From Microcystis elabens FACHB-917 (GTDB taxonomy: Bacteria; Cyanobacteriota; Cyanobacteriia; PCC-6307; Cyanobiaceae): a DNA stretch of 34,326 bases. The notes below the pieces were generated by a model that was not told the DNA's origin, made no database searches, and worked only from the letters and a program-made list of their open reading frames with translations. The stretch covers positions 1-34,326 of the forward strand of contig NZ_JACJSZ010000033.1 of assembly GCF_014698445.1 (NCBI RefSeq), read 5' to 3'. Both the position numbers and the translations under genes were made by a program. Position 1 is the first letter of the stretch, and each line of letters opens with the position of its first letter. Positions 7,349 to 15,791 of the stretch are shown piece after piece.

Positions 7349-8878
7349 TCACATCGTTGCAGGAAAATCGCCGCGATGGGCCGATTGCAGTGAATGACAA
7401 GCCGTTCGGCGCCCGAAAGGCGGCAGCACAGGGCCACGGACGCTGATCATCCGCCCGGCATCGTCCGCCAGGGCCTGCAGGGGCTGCTGCTCGCCGCTGC
7501 CCGGCGCCGTGGCCCCGGCGGCTGCCATCGCCGGCGGCCGGGGGCGGATCACGTAGGGCTCGCTCACCGTCCAGCCCCGGGCGTAGCCGATCAGCAGGGG
7601 ATCGGCCGGCGCGAACACATAGGACGGCCGCCGTGGGATGGATTCCTGACCGGAGCGATCCCCGTCCATGCGCACGGCCCTGGTGATCGCCTGCACGAAA
7701 CGGCTACGCGTGACCACGGTGGTCAGGTAGGCCACCACCCGCAGCCGCGGGGCGTCGAAACCTTCGGCGCACATGTCGATGCTCACCAGCCAGTCGGCGT
7801 CACCGGCCTGGAACGCCGCCAGGCGGCCGGCCGCCTCCGGATCCTGGGAGTGGACCAGGTGCACCCGGTCGCCCTCCTGGGCCAGCAGCCCGGCAATGGC
7901 GGCGGCATGGGTGATGTTGCGGGCCACCACCAGCCCGCCGGCCCCCGGGTGCTCCAGCCGCACCAGCTCCAGGCGGCGGCGGGCCTGGAGCAGCAGCCGC
8001 AGGGCGATCCCGCCCCGATCCCCGGGCCGGATGGCCCGGCGCAGGTTGCGGGCCCGCCAGCTCTCCCGCTGCTCGGCCGACAGGGGGGAGGTCTCGCGGT
8101 CGCGGCCGTCCTCCGGGCGTCCGTGCTCCACCCAGCCGTCCTGGAACCGGAATTCCAGGGGACGCACGTCCCCGGCGGCGATCAGGGCCCGGGGCTCGAC
8201 GCAGAGGTCCGGGATGATCCGTTCGGCCGGCCCGTCCTGGTCGTGCAGGCGGATCCGGCGGGCTGCGCAGAAGCCCAGGTTGTCGGCGCGGAAGGGGGTG
8301 CCGGTCAGCCCCAGCCGCAGCCGGGCCGTGCCGCTGAGGCTGCTGAAGGCGTGACCCCAGGCGGTGGCCTCCGGTTCCAGGGGATCGAGGCCCAGGTGGT
8401 GCACCTCGTCGGCGATCGCCAGCCAGGCACCCCCCTCCAGCAGGCTGCCCAGCTCCCGCTCCAGCCGCCGGCGGTGCAGGGCGGCCCCCTGGTAGCTCAG
8501 CAGCAGGCCCTGGCCGGTGGTCGGCGGGGGGGCTGCCCCCGGGTCGTCCCACTCCCGCAGGTCGAGGCCGAGGCGCGCCGCCGCGCTGACCCACTGGCGG
8601 CCGATCGCGCTGCGGTGGCAGAAGACGACGAACCGCTCCAGCCGGCCCTCCCGCTGCAGCTGCCGGAAGGCGAGCAGGGCCCCCAGGGTCTTGCCGGCGC
8701 CGGGACCGGCGTGGAGGAGCACGTCCTGCCCCCCGGGGTTTGCCGCCACCAGCCGGGCCCGCAGCAGCTGGATCAGCCGCCGCTGCCAGGCCCGGGGCTC
8801 GGGGCCGCCCGCAGACGGGGACGGAGCGCAGGCCCCGGCCCGGCGGCGCAGACCCAGATCGAAGGACGGTGGCGCCAT
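7349..8878 (-). CDS. Superfamily 2 DNA/RNA helicase
   Basis: A 509-residue SF2 ATPase of the DEAD/DEAH type related to the helicase subunits of restriction and repair enzymes. In order: a Q-like region with AWQRRLIQLLRARL, Walker A HAGPGAGKT, Walker B DEVHH (DExH), motif III-like LTGTPFR, a C-terminal RecA domain with VVARNITHAAAIAGLL, IDMCAEGFDAPRLRVVAYL and motif VI QAITRAVRM. All key residues are present, so it should hydrolyse ATP. No nuclease or methyltransferase domain is attached and no such gene is adjacent. ATG at 8878 is preferred to an upstream in-frame start at 8923. It is divergent from the pnt operon. Substrate and role are unknown; repair or defence are both possible. Confidence 0.88.
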   Translation of the reverse strand: MAPPSFDLGLRRRAGACAPSPSAGGPEPRAWQRRLIQLLRARLVAANPGGQDVLLHAGPGAGKTLGALLAFRQLQREGRLERFVVFCHRSAIGRQWVSAAARLGLDLREWDDPGAAPPPTTGQGLLLSYQGAALHRRRLERELGSLLEGGAWLAIADEVHHLGLDPLEPEATAWGHAFSSLSGTARLRLGLTGTPFRADNLGFCAARRIRLHDQDGPAERIIPDLCVEPRALIAAGDVRPLEFRFQDGWVEHGRPEDGRDRETSPLSAEQRESWRARNLRRAIRPGDRGGIALRLLLQARRRLELVRLEHPGAGGLVVARNITHAAAIAGLLAQEGDRVHLVHSQDPEAAGRLAAFQAGDADWLVSIDMCAEGFDAPRLRVVAYLTTVVTRSRFVQAITRAVRMDGDRSGQESIPRRPSYVFAPADPLLIGYARGWTVSEPYVIRPRPPAMAAAGATAPGSGEQQPLQALADDAGRMISVRGPVLPPFGRRTACHSLQSAHRGDFPATM

Positions 8879-8990
8879 TGCCCGATTCTGCTCGGCCAGC
8901 GAGCGGTGGGCGTGTCCGCACATTGGCGGGCGATGGCTTGCCGTCTCCGGCGTGTCTGTCTATCGCAGAAGCAGTGTGTGTGGCCTCCCG
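8879..8990. promoter_or_regulatory. Divergent helicase / pnt operon promoter region
   Basis: 112 bases between two start codons. A TATCGC at 8961-8966 could serve as -10 for the pnt operon, but no full promoter is certain. A (GT)n run at 8974-8982 lies just before the pntA start. No repeat or RNA gene is seen. Confidence 0.35.
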
Positions 8991-10148
8991 TTGGTCAAGT
9001 TGCTGATTCCCAGGGAGACGGCTCCCGGTGAGCGGAGGGTCGCCGCGACCCCCGAGACGGTGAGACGGCTGGTGGCCAGGGGGGCCACCCTGCAGGTGGA
9101 GCGGGGGGCGGGCCAGGCGGCCGGCTTCCTCGACGCCGACTACGCCGCCGTGGGCGCCGAACTCTGGGACGGAGACCCCTGCGACTGGGAGACGGCCGAC
9201 GCCGTGCTCTGCGTGCAGCCGCCGCGGCCGGAGGCGCTGGTCCGCCTCCAGACCGGTGCCCTGCTGGTGGGGCTGCTGGCGCCCTATGGGGCCACGTCCC
9301 TGGTCGAGACGCTCAACGGCCGGCGGGCCTCCGCCATCGCCCTGGAACTGCTGCCGCGGATCACCCGGGCCCAGTCGATGGATGTGCTCTCCTCCCAGGC
9401 CAACATCGCCGGCTACAAGGCGGTGCTGCTGGCGGCGGCGGCCCTGGATCGCTACGTGCCTATGCTGATGACGGCGGCGGGCACGATCCAGCCCTCCCGC
9501 GTGCTGATCCTCGGGGCCGGCGTCGCCGGTCTGCAGGCGCTGGCCACCGCCCGACGGCTGGGGGGCGTGGTCTACGTCTCGGACGTGCGGCCGGCGGTGA
9601 AGGAGCAGGTGGAATCGCTCGGCGGGCGCTTCATCGAGCCCCCTCAGCTGGAGGAGGCCCCGGCGGAGGCAGGGGGCTACGCCCGCCAGGCCAGCGAGGC
9701 GTTCCTGGAGGCCCAGCGGCAGCAGCTGGCCGACCAGCTGGCCCTGGCCGACATGGTCATCTGCACGGCCCTGGTGCCCGGCCGGCCGGCGCCCCGCCTG
9801 ATCAGCGAGGCGATGCTCGACGGCATGCGGCCCGGCGCCGTGGTGGTCGACCTGGCGGTGGCTCAGGGGGGCAACTGCTGCGGCACGATCCCCGGGGCCA
9901 CGGTGGAGCGCCGGGGGGTGCTGCTGATCGGCGCCGACGGCCTGCCCAGCACCGTGCCCAACCACGCCAGCGCCCTCTACGCCCGCAACATCGCCGCCCT
10001 CATCGAGCATGTGCTCGGCGAGGACGGCTTCCGTCTGGATCTGGAGGATCCGATCCTCGACGGCTGTCTCTTCACCCACGCCGGTGTCTGCCGACGGGAC
10101 GACATCGTCCAGCCCGCCGGCCTGTCCCCCATCGGAGCCCGTTCATGA
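8991..10148 (+). CDS. pntA: NAD(P) transhydrogenase alpha subunit, NAD-binding part
   Basis: The 385-residue soluble part of the alpha subunit (domain I) binds NAD(H). With PntA2 and PntB it forms the membrane transhydrogenase that couples hydride transfer between NADH and NADP+ to proton movement. It is related to alanine dehydrogenase: LLIPRETAPGERRVAATPET at the N-terminus, RITRAQSMDVLSSQANIAGY in the middle, and the Rossmann motif VLILGAGVAGLQALATARRLG. Cyanobacteria split the alpha chain into two genes, as here. The start is uncertain: TTG at 8991 best fits the family N-terminus (M-V-K-L-L-I-P), GTG at 8976 is also in frame. The end overlaps the next gene by 4 bases (ATGA). Confidence 0.94.
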   Translation: MVKLLIPRETAPGERRVAATPETVRRLVARGATLQVERGAGQAAGFLDADYAAVGAELWDGDPCDWETADAVLCVQPPRPEALVRLQTGALLVGLLAPYGATSLVETLNGRRASAIALELLPRITRAQSMDVLSSQANIAGYKAVLLAAAALDRYVPMLMTAAGTIQPSRVLILGAGVAGLQALATARRLGGVVYVSDVRPAVKEQVESLGGRFIEPPQLEEAPAEAGGYARQASEAFLEAQRQQLADQLALADMVICTALVPGRPAPRLISEAMLDGMRPGAVVVDLAVAQGGNCCGTIPGATVERRGVLLIGADGLPSTVPNHASALYARNIAALIEHVLGEDGFRLDLEDPILDGCLFTHAGVCRRDDIVQPAGLSPIGARS

Positions 10149-10438
10149 CCCTTCTGACGCAGTCCCTCTGGGTGCTCCTGCTGGGCAGCCTGCTGGGACT
10201 GGAACTGATCGGCAAGGTGCCACCCACCCTGCACACCCCGCTGATGTCGGGGGCCAATGCCATCAGCGGCATCACCGTTCTGGCCTCCCTCACCCTGATC
10301 CAGCAGTCCGGGGACAGTACGGCCCTGCTGGTGATCGGATCCCTCTCCCTGGGCTTCGCCCTCTACAACGTGATCGGCGGCTTCCTCGTCACCGATCGCA
10401 TGCTCGCCATGTTCCGCCGCAAGGGCGACAGCCGATGA
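10145..10438 (+). CDS. NAD(P) transhydrogenase alpha-2 membrane subunit
   Basis: A 97-residue integral membrane protein carrying the part of the alpha chain that, in fused enzymes such as E. coli PntA, is its C-terminal membrane domain. It has three hydrophobic segments and the conserved GKVPPTLHTPLMSGANAISG, which contains residues lining the proton pathway interface, followed by YNVIGGFLVTDRMLAMFR. The ATG overlaps the pntA stop (ATGA) and its own stop overlaps the pntB start by 4 bases, so the three genes are translationally coupled. It is often called pntA2 or pntAB in cyanobacterial genomes. Confidence 0.95.
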   Translation: MTLLTQSLWVLLLGSLLGLELIGKVPPTLHTPLMSGANAISGITVLASLTLIQQSGDSTALLVIGSLSLGFALYNVIGGFLVTDRMLAMFRRKGDSR

Positions 10439-11865
10439 CCTTCTCCATGGATGCTTTCGCCGCCGCCATCGATCTGGCGGCCGTTCTCCTGCTCGCCCTC
10501 GGCATCAAGGGTCTCTCCAAGGTGAGCTCGGCCCGCGGTGCCAACGGCCTGGCCGCCCTGGCCATGGGCCTGGCCGTGGTCGGGCTGCTGATCGAGATCC
10601 GGCCCGATCCGATCGCCTGGCTGTGGATCGCCGCCGGCAGCGCCGCCGGTGGTCTGGCCGGTCTGGTCACCGCCCGCCGGGTGCCGATGACCGCGATGCC
10701 GGAGACGGTGGCCCTGTTCAACGGCTGCGGCGGCATGGCCTCCCTGCTGGTGGCCATGGGCGTGGCCCTCTTCGATACAGGCGATGCCGACATCGTCGCC
10801 CTGGTGTCGATCGCCGTGTCGGTGTTCGTCGGCGCCATCACCTTCAGTGGTTCGATCGTGGCCATGGCCAAGCTCCAGGGATGGCTGGACACCCCCGGCT
10901 GGACCCAGAGCCGCCTGCGCCACGGCGTCAACATCTCCCTGGCGGTGCTCTGCCTGGTGTCGGCCCTGCTGCTGCCGGGCGACCCCGGCGGCCTGCCCCT
11001 CTGGCTGCTGATCGGCGGCTCCACCCTGCTGGGCGTCGGCGTCACCCTGCCCATCGGCGGGGCCGACATGCCGGTGGTCATCTCCCTGCTCAACTCCTAC
11101 TCCGGGGTGGCGGCGGCGGCGGCCGGCTTCGTGGTCGGCAGCCAGCTGCTGATCGTGGCCGGCGCCATGGTGGGGGCGGCGGGCCTGATCCTCACCCAGG
11201 TGATGTGCACCGCCATGAACCGATCCCTGGTGTCGGTGCTGTTCGGTGGGGCGCTCGGGGCCAGCGCCGGCGCCGTGGGCGGCGGCGGCAGCGAGGCGGG
11301 CTACACCCGCATCACCAGCTGCAGCGCTGAGGAATGCGCCATGGCCCTGGAGCAGGCCGAGCGGGTGGTGTTCGTGCCGGGCTACGGTTTGGCCGTGGCT
11401 CAGGCCCAGCATTCCCTGCGGGAGCTGTCCAAGCTGCTCGAGAGCCACGGGGTGGAGGTGAGCTACGCCATCCATCCGGTGGCGGGACGCATGCCTGGCC
11501 ACATGAACGTCCTGCTGGCCGAGGCCGACGTTCCCTACGAGCAGCTGCTGGAGATGGAACTGGTCAACCCCGAGTTCCCGCGCACCGACGTGGTGATCGT
11601 GCTGGGGGCCAACGACGTGGTCAATCCCCAGGCCAAGAACGACCCCACCAGTCCGCTGTACGGCATGCCCGTGCTGGAGGTGGACCAGGCCCGTCAGGTG
11701 TTCGTGGTCAAGCGCAGCCTCGGGGCGGGCTACGCCGGCATCAACAACGCCCTGTTCGAGATGCCCCAGACCGCCATGGTGTTCGGCGATGCCAAGACGG
11801 TGCTCAACGGCCTGCTGAGCGAGCTGCGCGCCATGGGCGTGGGCAAGGTGAAGGTGGCGGCCTGA
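10435..11865 (+). CDS. pntB: NAD(P) transhydrogenase beta subunit
   Basis: The 476-residue beta subunit has eight or nine membrane helices (about residues 1-270) that form the proton channel, then a cytosolic NADP(H)-binding domain. Visible marks are FNGCGGMASLLVAMG, GAITFSGSIVAMAKLQG, GGADMPVVISLLNSYSG and, in the NADP domain, VPGYGLAVAQAQHSLRELSK, HPVAGRMPGHMNVLLAEA and VLGANDVVNPQAKNDP. Length matches the family. It ends the operon pntA-pntA2-pntB. In Synechocystis this enzyme works at the thylakoid to make NADPH; the same role is inferred here. Confidence 0.97.
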   Translation: MTFSMDAFAAAIDLAAVLLLALGIKGLSKVSSARGANGLAALAMGLAVVGLLIEIRPDPIAWLWIAAGSAAGGLAGLVTARRVPMTAMPETVALFNGCGGMASLLVAMGVALFDTGDADIVALVSIAVSVFVGAITFSGSIVAMAKLQGWLDTPGWTQSRLRHGVNISLAVLCLVSALLLPGDPGGLPLWLLIGGSTLLGVGVTLPIGGADMPVVISLLNSYSGVAAAAAGFVVGSQLLIVAGAMVGAAGLILTQVMCTAMNRSLVSVLFGGALGASAGAVGGGGSEAGYTRITSCSAEECAMALEQAERVVFVPGYGLAVAQAQHSLRELSKLLESHGVEVSYAIHPVAGRMPGHMNVLLAEADVPYEQLLEMELVNPEFPRTDVVIVLGANDVVNPQAKNDPTSPLYGMPVLEVDQARQVFVVKRSLGAGYAGINNALFEMPQTAMVFGDAKTVLNGLLSELRAMGVGKVKVAA

Positions 11866-11881
11866 CGGTGGGGCCCCGGTC

Positions 11882-12910
11882 GTGTCCCAACTCCCCGACC
11901 GCCTCGGCCTCACCCCCTTTCGCCAGCGCTCCCCCTGGATCGGGGGGGATCTGCAGACCCTGCGGGACACCCTGCGTCCGCAGCGCTTCCCCCCCGATCG
12001 CGCCGAGCCGCTGACCATCCCCCTCGGCGATGGCGGCAAGCTGCTGGCGCTGCTTGACCGACCTGCCGTGCCGGCCCCCCTGGTGCTGGTACTGCACGGG
12101 CTGGGGGGCTCCAGCGACGGCCCCGGTCCGCGCCGGCTGGCCCTGGCCCTGGCCGCCGATGGCTTCTCCGTGCTGCGTCTCAACCTGCGGGGGGCCGGCC
12201 CAGGCCGGCCGCTCGCCCGGGGCACCTACTGCGCCTGCTGCAGCGACGACCTCAGGCCCGCCGTGGCCCTGGCCCGGGAGCTGGCCGCCGGCCGGCCCCT
12301 CTACGGCGCCGGCCTCTCCCTGGGGGGCACGGTGCTGCTCAACGGCAGCATGGCCGGGCTGGCGTTCGATGGCCTGGTCTGCGTCAGCAGTCCCCTGGAT
12401 CTGGCGGTGTGCGCCGTCCAGTTCGAGCGCCGCCGCAACCGGGTGTACCAGCGCTGGCTGATGCAGCGCCTGCGGGAGCAGACCCTGGCCGATCCGGGCG
12501 GGCTGACACCGGCCGAGCGCCGGGCGCTGCTGGGGCCGGAGCGGGCCCGCACGATCCGGGGCTTCGATGCGGCCATCACCGCCCCCCGCTGGGGTTTCGA
12601 CTCGGTGGCCGCCTACTACGCCGCCGCCAGTCCCCTGGCGCCCCTGGCCGCGGGCCGGCCCCTGCCTCCCACCCTGCTGCTCCATGCCGCCGACGACCCC
12701 TGGGTGCCGGTCGGTCCGCTGCGCCGGCTGGCGACCGCCAGCGCCGACGGGGAGGCAGCGGCGCCCCGGCCGGCGCCGCAGGTGGTGATCACACCCCGCG
12801 GCGGACACAACGGCTTCCATGCTCCCGGCGACGGCCCCGCCGCCTGCTGGGCCGACCGGCTGGCGGCGGCCTGGCTGGGCCGCCTCAGCCGGGGGGAAGG
12901 GGCCGGCTGA
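11882..12910 (+). CDS. YheT-like alpha/beta hydrolase
   Basis: A 342-residue hydrolase of the AB-hydrolase group that includes E. coli YheT and plant embryogenesis-associated EMB8. The N-terminus PFRQRSPWIGGDLQTLRDTL corresponds to the family signature P--p-wl-ggh-qTl. Further features are LVLVLHGLGGSSDG, LRLNLRGAGPG, the nucleophile elbow GAGLSLGGTVLL, the acid segment HAADDPWVP and the His in TPRGGHNGFH. The catalytic triad is therefore complete. Substrate is unknown; ester or lipid hydrolysis is inferred from the family. Start is GTG at 11882, 16 bases after pntB, so co-transcription is plausible. Its last 26 bases overlap the opposing ferredoxin gene. Confidence 0.9.
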   Translation: MSQLPDRLGLTPFRQRSPWIGGDLQTLRDTLRPQRFPPDRAEPLTIPLGDGGKLLALLDRPAVPAPLVLVLHGLGGSSDGPGPRRLALALAADGFSVLRLNLRGAGPGRPLARGTYCACCSDDLRPAVALARELAAGRPLYGAGLSLGGTVLLNGSMAGLAFDGLVCVSSPLDLAVCAVQFERRRNRVYQRWLMQRLREQTLADPGGLTPAERRALLGPERARTIRGFDAAITAPRWGFDSVAAYYAAASPLAPLAAGRPLPPTLLLHAADDPWVPVGPLRRLATASADGEAAAPRPAPQVVITPRGGHNGFHAPGDGPAACWADRLAAAWLGRLSRGEGAG

Positions 12911-13235
12911 AGGGGGTGCGCCGCACGATCCACTCCTCGATCGGCACCCCGCCGATCACGTGCTCGCGCACGATCCGCTCGATCCGCTCGGGGGTGACGC
13001 CCCCGTAGGTGATGCCCTCCGGCCAGAGGAGCAGCACCGGGCCCTCGCAGCAGACGCGCAGGCAGTCGGCCTTGGTGCGAAGCACCACCCCCTCGACACG
13101 GTCGGGGTCCTCCAGTCCCAGGTCCCGCACCAGCTGCTTGAGCCGGTTCCAGCTGGCCTCACCGACGGCAGGATCGCCGCAGAGCGCCTTGGTGGGGGTG
13201 GCGCAGAGCAGCAGGTGGTGCTGGACCCCGCTCAC
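12885..13235 (-). CDS. Thioredoxin-like [2Fe-2S] ferredoxin
   Basis: A 116-residue protein with the thioredoxin-like ferredoxin fold. Four cysteines have the right spacing: C11-x7-C19 in [12 protein letters not shown] and C58-x3-C62 in [11 protein letters not shown], followed by [19 protein letters not shown], a classic feature of this family (as in the Clostridium/Azotobacter ferredoxins and NuoE C-terminus). It should carry electrons in the cytoplasm. The start GTG overlaps the dxr stop by 4 bases (GTGA), so it is co-translated with dxr. Coupling to an isoprenoid-pathway gene is notable because the later enzymes IspG and IspH need reduced ferredoxin in cyanobacteria, though a link is only suggestive. 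Confidence 0.9.
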   Translation of the reverse strand: MSGVQHHLLLCATPTKALCGDPAVGEASWNRLKQLVRDLGLEDPDRVEGVVLRTKADCLRVCCEGPVLLLWPEGITYGGVTPERIERIVREHVIGGVPIEEWIVRRTPFSRPLPPG

Positions 13236-14482
13236 GCCGGCAGGGCCGTCGCCGGCTGGCTGCGGAGCGCGGCGGCCGCTTCGCGGGTGGCCTGGCGGGC
13301 CCAGCGGTCCACGGCCAGCACGTCGTCGAGGCTGGGGGCCCGGTGGTGATCGGCCCGGTGGCGGTCGCAGACCCGCTCGATCAGCTCGGGGATGGCCAGG
13401 AAGGGGATGGCCTCCTCCAGGAACAGGGCCACCGCCTGCTCGTTGGCGGCGTTGAGCACGGCGGGCATGGTGCCCCCGGCACGGCCGGCGGCGTAGGCCA
13501 GGGCCATGCAGGGGTACTTCTGGCGGTCGGGGGCGCGGAAGGTGAGCTGGCCCACGGCGGTGAGATCGAGGCGTGGCCAGGGGGTCTCGAGCCGCTCCGG
13601 CCAGCTGAGGCAGTAGAGCAGGGGCAGCTTCATGTCGGGCCAGCCCAGCTGGGCCAGCACCGAGGAATCGGCGAGTTCCACCATCGAGTGGATGATGCTC
13701 TGGGGGTGGATGACGATCTCGATGTGGTCGTAGTCGAGCCCGAACAGGTAATGGGCTTCGATCACCTCCAGCCCCTTGTTCATGAGGGTGGCCGAATCCA
13801 CCGTGATCTTGCGCCCCATGCTCCAGTTGGGGTGGCTGGTGGCATCGGCAACCGTGGCCTTGGCCAGGTCGGCGGCGGGCCAGTCACGGAAGGCGCCGCC
13901 GGAGGCGGTGAGCTGGATGCGCCGCAGGCCCGGGGTGGGAACGCCGGTGGAGAGGCGGGCGGTGTCCGCCCAGGGGGTGCCCTGCAGGCACTGGAACAGG
14001 GCCGAGTGCTCCGAATCGGCGGGCAGCAGCCGGCTGCCGCTGCGCTGCAGTTCCGGCAGCACCACCGGGCCGGCGGCGATCAGGGTCTCCTTGTTGGCCA
14101 GGGCCAGGTCCTTGCCGGCGCGGATCGCCGCCAGGGTGGGCAGCAGGCCGGCGCAGCCGACGATGCCGGTGACCACCAGATCGGCGCTGGCCCAGGCCGC
14201 CGCGGCGCAGAGGCCGTCGGAGCCCCCCAGCAACTCGGGCAGCCGGGCGGGCCGCCGGGCCGGCTCGAGGGCCGCCAGGCGGCTGGCCAGCTCGGAGATC
14301 CGGCCGGCATCGGCCAGGGCCACCACCTCCGGGGCATGGCGCAGGATCTGCTCCACCAGCAGGTCGAGGTTGTTGCCGGCGGTGAGGGCCACCACCCGGA
14401 AGCGATCGGGGAACTCCTCCACGATCTCCAGGGTCTGGGTGCCGATCGATCCGGTGGAGCCCAGCACGGCGATGGCTTTCAC
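13232..14482 (-). CDS. dxr: 1-deoxy-D-xylulose 5-phosphate reductoisomerase
   Basis: The 416-residue enzyme converts DXP to 2-C-methyl-D-erythritol 4-phosphate with NADPH and a divalent metal, the committed step of the MEP pathway that feeds carotenoids, chlorophyll phytol tails and quinones. Signature parts are [20 protein letters not shown] (NADPH site), [27 protein letters not shown] with metal and substrate ligands, [32 protein letters not shown] and [13 protein letters not shown]. Length and order are normal. Start is GTG at 14482. It is divergent from the PopT-like gene after 54 bases and overlaps the ferredoxin gene downstream. Confidence 0.98.
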   Translation of the reverse strand: MKAIAVLGSTGSIGTQTLEIVEEFPDRFRVVALTAGNNLDLLVEQILRHAPEVVALADAGRISELASRLAALEPARRPARLPELLGGSDGLCAAAAWASADLVVTGIVGCAGLLPTLAAIRAGKDLALANKETLIAAGPVVLPELQRSGSRLLPADSEHSALFQCLQGTPWADTARLSTGVPTPGLRRIQLTASGGAFRDWPAADLAKATVADATSHPNWSMGRKITVDSATLMNKGLEVIEAHYLFGLDYDHIEIVIHPQSIIHSMVELADSSVLAQLGWPDMKLPLLYCLSWPERLETPWPRLDLTAVGQLTFRAPDRQKYPCMALAYAAGRAGGTMPAVLNAANEQAVALFLEEAIPFLAIPELIERVCDRHRADHHRAPSLDDVLAVDRWARQATREAAAALRSQPATALPA

Positions 14483-14536
14483 GGCGGGTCCCCCGTAGGG
14501 TTCGTGGCGCTCCAGTGTCCCATCTCCGCCCGCGCC

Positions 14537-15511
14537 ATGGCCGACGACCTTCCCGATTCAGCTGCTCCCGGGACCCCGGTGGAGGAAGGCGCGAAACGGT
14601 TTTCCCTTCCCTATGTGGTGGCCTGTGGCCTGGCCATGGGCACGGCCGATGTGGTGCCCGGGGTTTCGGGCGGCAGCATGGCCTTCATCCTGGGCATCTA
14701 CGGCGAGCTCCTGGAGGCCATCGCCGGTTTCGATCTGAGGTTGCTGGCGCTGCTGCGCCGGGGCGAATGGAGGGCGGCGGCGGCCAGGATCCACCTCGGG
14801 TTCCTGGCGCCACTGCTGGTGGGGCTGGGGGTGTCGGTGCTGGCGATGGTGCGGCCGATCACCTGGCTCTATGCCGAGCACCCGGTGTTTCTGTTCGCCC
14901 TCTTCTTCGGTCTGATCCTCGGCGCCATCCTGCTGATCGCCCGCCATGCCCACTGGGGCTGGCAGGGACTGGTGGCGATGGCCCTGGGTGTGCTTCTGGC
15001 GCTGCTGCTGGTGACCCAGGTGCCGGTGACCATGCCGCACGACCCCTTCACCCTCTTCTGGAGTGGCGCGGTGGCGATCATGGCGATGATCCTGCCGGGG
15101 ATCTCCGGCTCCTTCCTGCTTCTGGTGCTCGGCCAGTACCAGTTCGTGATGGAAGGCGTGAAGGCGCTCGACCTGCCGGTGCTGGTCCCCTTCGCCGCCG
15201 GCTGTGCCGTGGGACTGATCAGCTTCGTGCGGCTGCTGCGCTGGCTGCTGCACCGTTTCCACGGCCAGGTGGTGGCCCTGCTGGTGGGTTTCATGGCCGG
15301 ATCGCTCTGGAAGATCTGGCCGTTCCGCACGGTGCTCGAATCCACCCGCAATGCCAGGGGCAAGCTGATCGTGCTGCGGGATGCCCTGGCGCTGCCTCCC
15401 GATGCCGGCAGCCTGGCGGTGGCCGTGGTGCTGGCGGCCGTCGGCATCGGCCTGGTGGTGGCCATCGAGCAGTTGCAGCAGCGGGTGGGCATCGAGGAGA
15501 TGGGGGGCTGA
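14537..15511 (+). CDS. DUF368 / PopT-type membrane protein
   Basis: A 324-residue membrane protein of the DUF368 family. Members have been shown in Gram-positive and Gram-negative bacteria to be undecaprenyl-phosphate (carrier lipid) translocases (PopT), recycling the lipid across the inner membrane. The family signature [20 protein letters not shown] is at about residues 33-53, and its internal echo [19 protein letters not shown] is in the second half, consistent with an inverted-repeat topology. About eight to nine hydrophobic segments are present. The ATG at 14537 follows directly from the dxr divergent gap. Location beside dxr, the entry to the isoprenoid pathway, may be coincidence. Transport role is inferred from the family. 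Confidence 0.88.
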   Translation: MADDLPDSAAPGTPVEEGAKRFSLPYVVACGLAMGTADVVPGVSGGSMAFILGIYGELLEAIAGFDLRLLALLRRGEWRAAAARIHLGFLAPLLVGLGVSVLAMVRPITWLYAEHPVFLFALFFGLILGAILLIARHAHWGWQGLVAMALGVLLALLLVTQVPVTMPHDPFTLFWSGAVAIMAMILPGISGSFLLLVLGQYQFVMEGVKALDLPVLVPFAAGCAVGLISFVRLLRWLLHRFHGQVVALLVGFMAGSLWKIWPFRTVLESTRNARGKLIVLRDALALPPDAGSLAVAVVLAAVGIGLVVAIEQLQQRVGIEEMGG

Positions 15512-15563
15512 ACCCGGCCGCCCCGCACCGCTGGCTTAACTGGGGCCACCCCGATCCGATCCC

Positions 15564-15791
15564 ATGTCTTGGCTGCAGCGCTGGAACTTCATCGAGCGGG
15601 CCCGGATCGAACGCCAGCTCTGGGAGGCCTTCGAGCGCCGCGAGGACCTCGAGGCGCTGGTGGAGGACTGCCGCCGGGCGGTGGCGGCGGGCGAGCGGGA
15701 GCGGGCCTTCCAGCTGGAGGTGTGGCAGACCACCCTGCAGCGGATCCGCAAGCTGGAGAAGCTGATGGCGGACCGGACCCCTAGGTCCTGA
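15564..15791 (+). CDS. Small helical protein, unknown function
   Basis: A 75-residue highly charged helical protein starting MSWLQRWNFIERARIERQLW, followed by heptad-like FERREDLEALVEDCRRAVAA and a second helix ERAFQLEVWQTTLQRIRKLE. It looks like a helical hairpin. There is no signal peptide or membrane segment. It lies 52 bases after the DUF368 gene, with a CTTAAC at 15535-15540 as weak -10 candidate, and its last 11 bases overlap the GT9 gene on the other strand. I do not recognise a family. Coding character (codon use, sensible start and length) supports reality. Confidence 0.7.
   Translation: MSWLQRWNFIERARIERQLWEAFERREDLEALVEDCRRAVAAGERERAFQLEVWQTTLQRIRKLEKLMADRTPRS

Noticed and set aside
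8974..8982. Short GT-repeat before pntA as a phase-variable tract
   Set aside because: Only about four units and outside a clear coding or promoter element; too short to argue for slippage control.
7394..9031. Long plus-strand open frame opposite the helicase
   Set aside because: High-GC shadow; the minus strand has all helicase motifs in order.
10363..12225. Minus-strand 620-codon frame opposite pntB
   Set aside because: His/Gln/Gly-rich shadow without any motif; pntB on the plus strand is certain.
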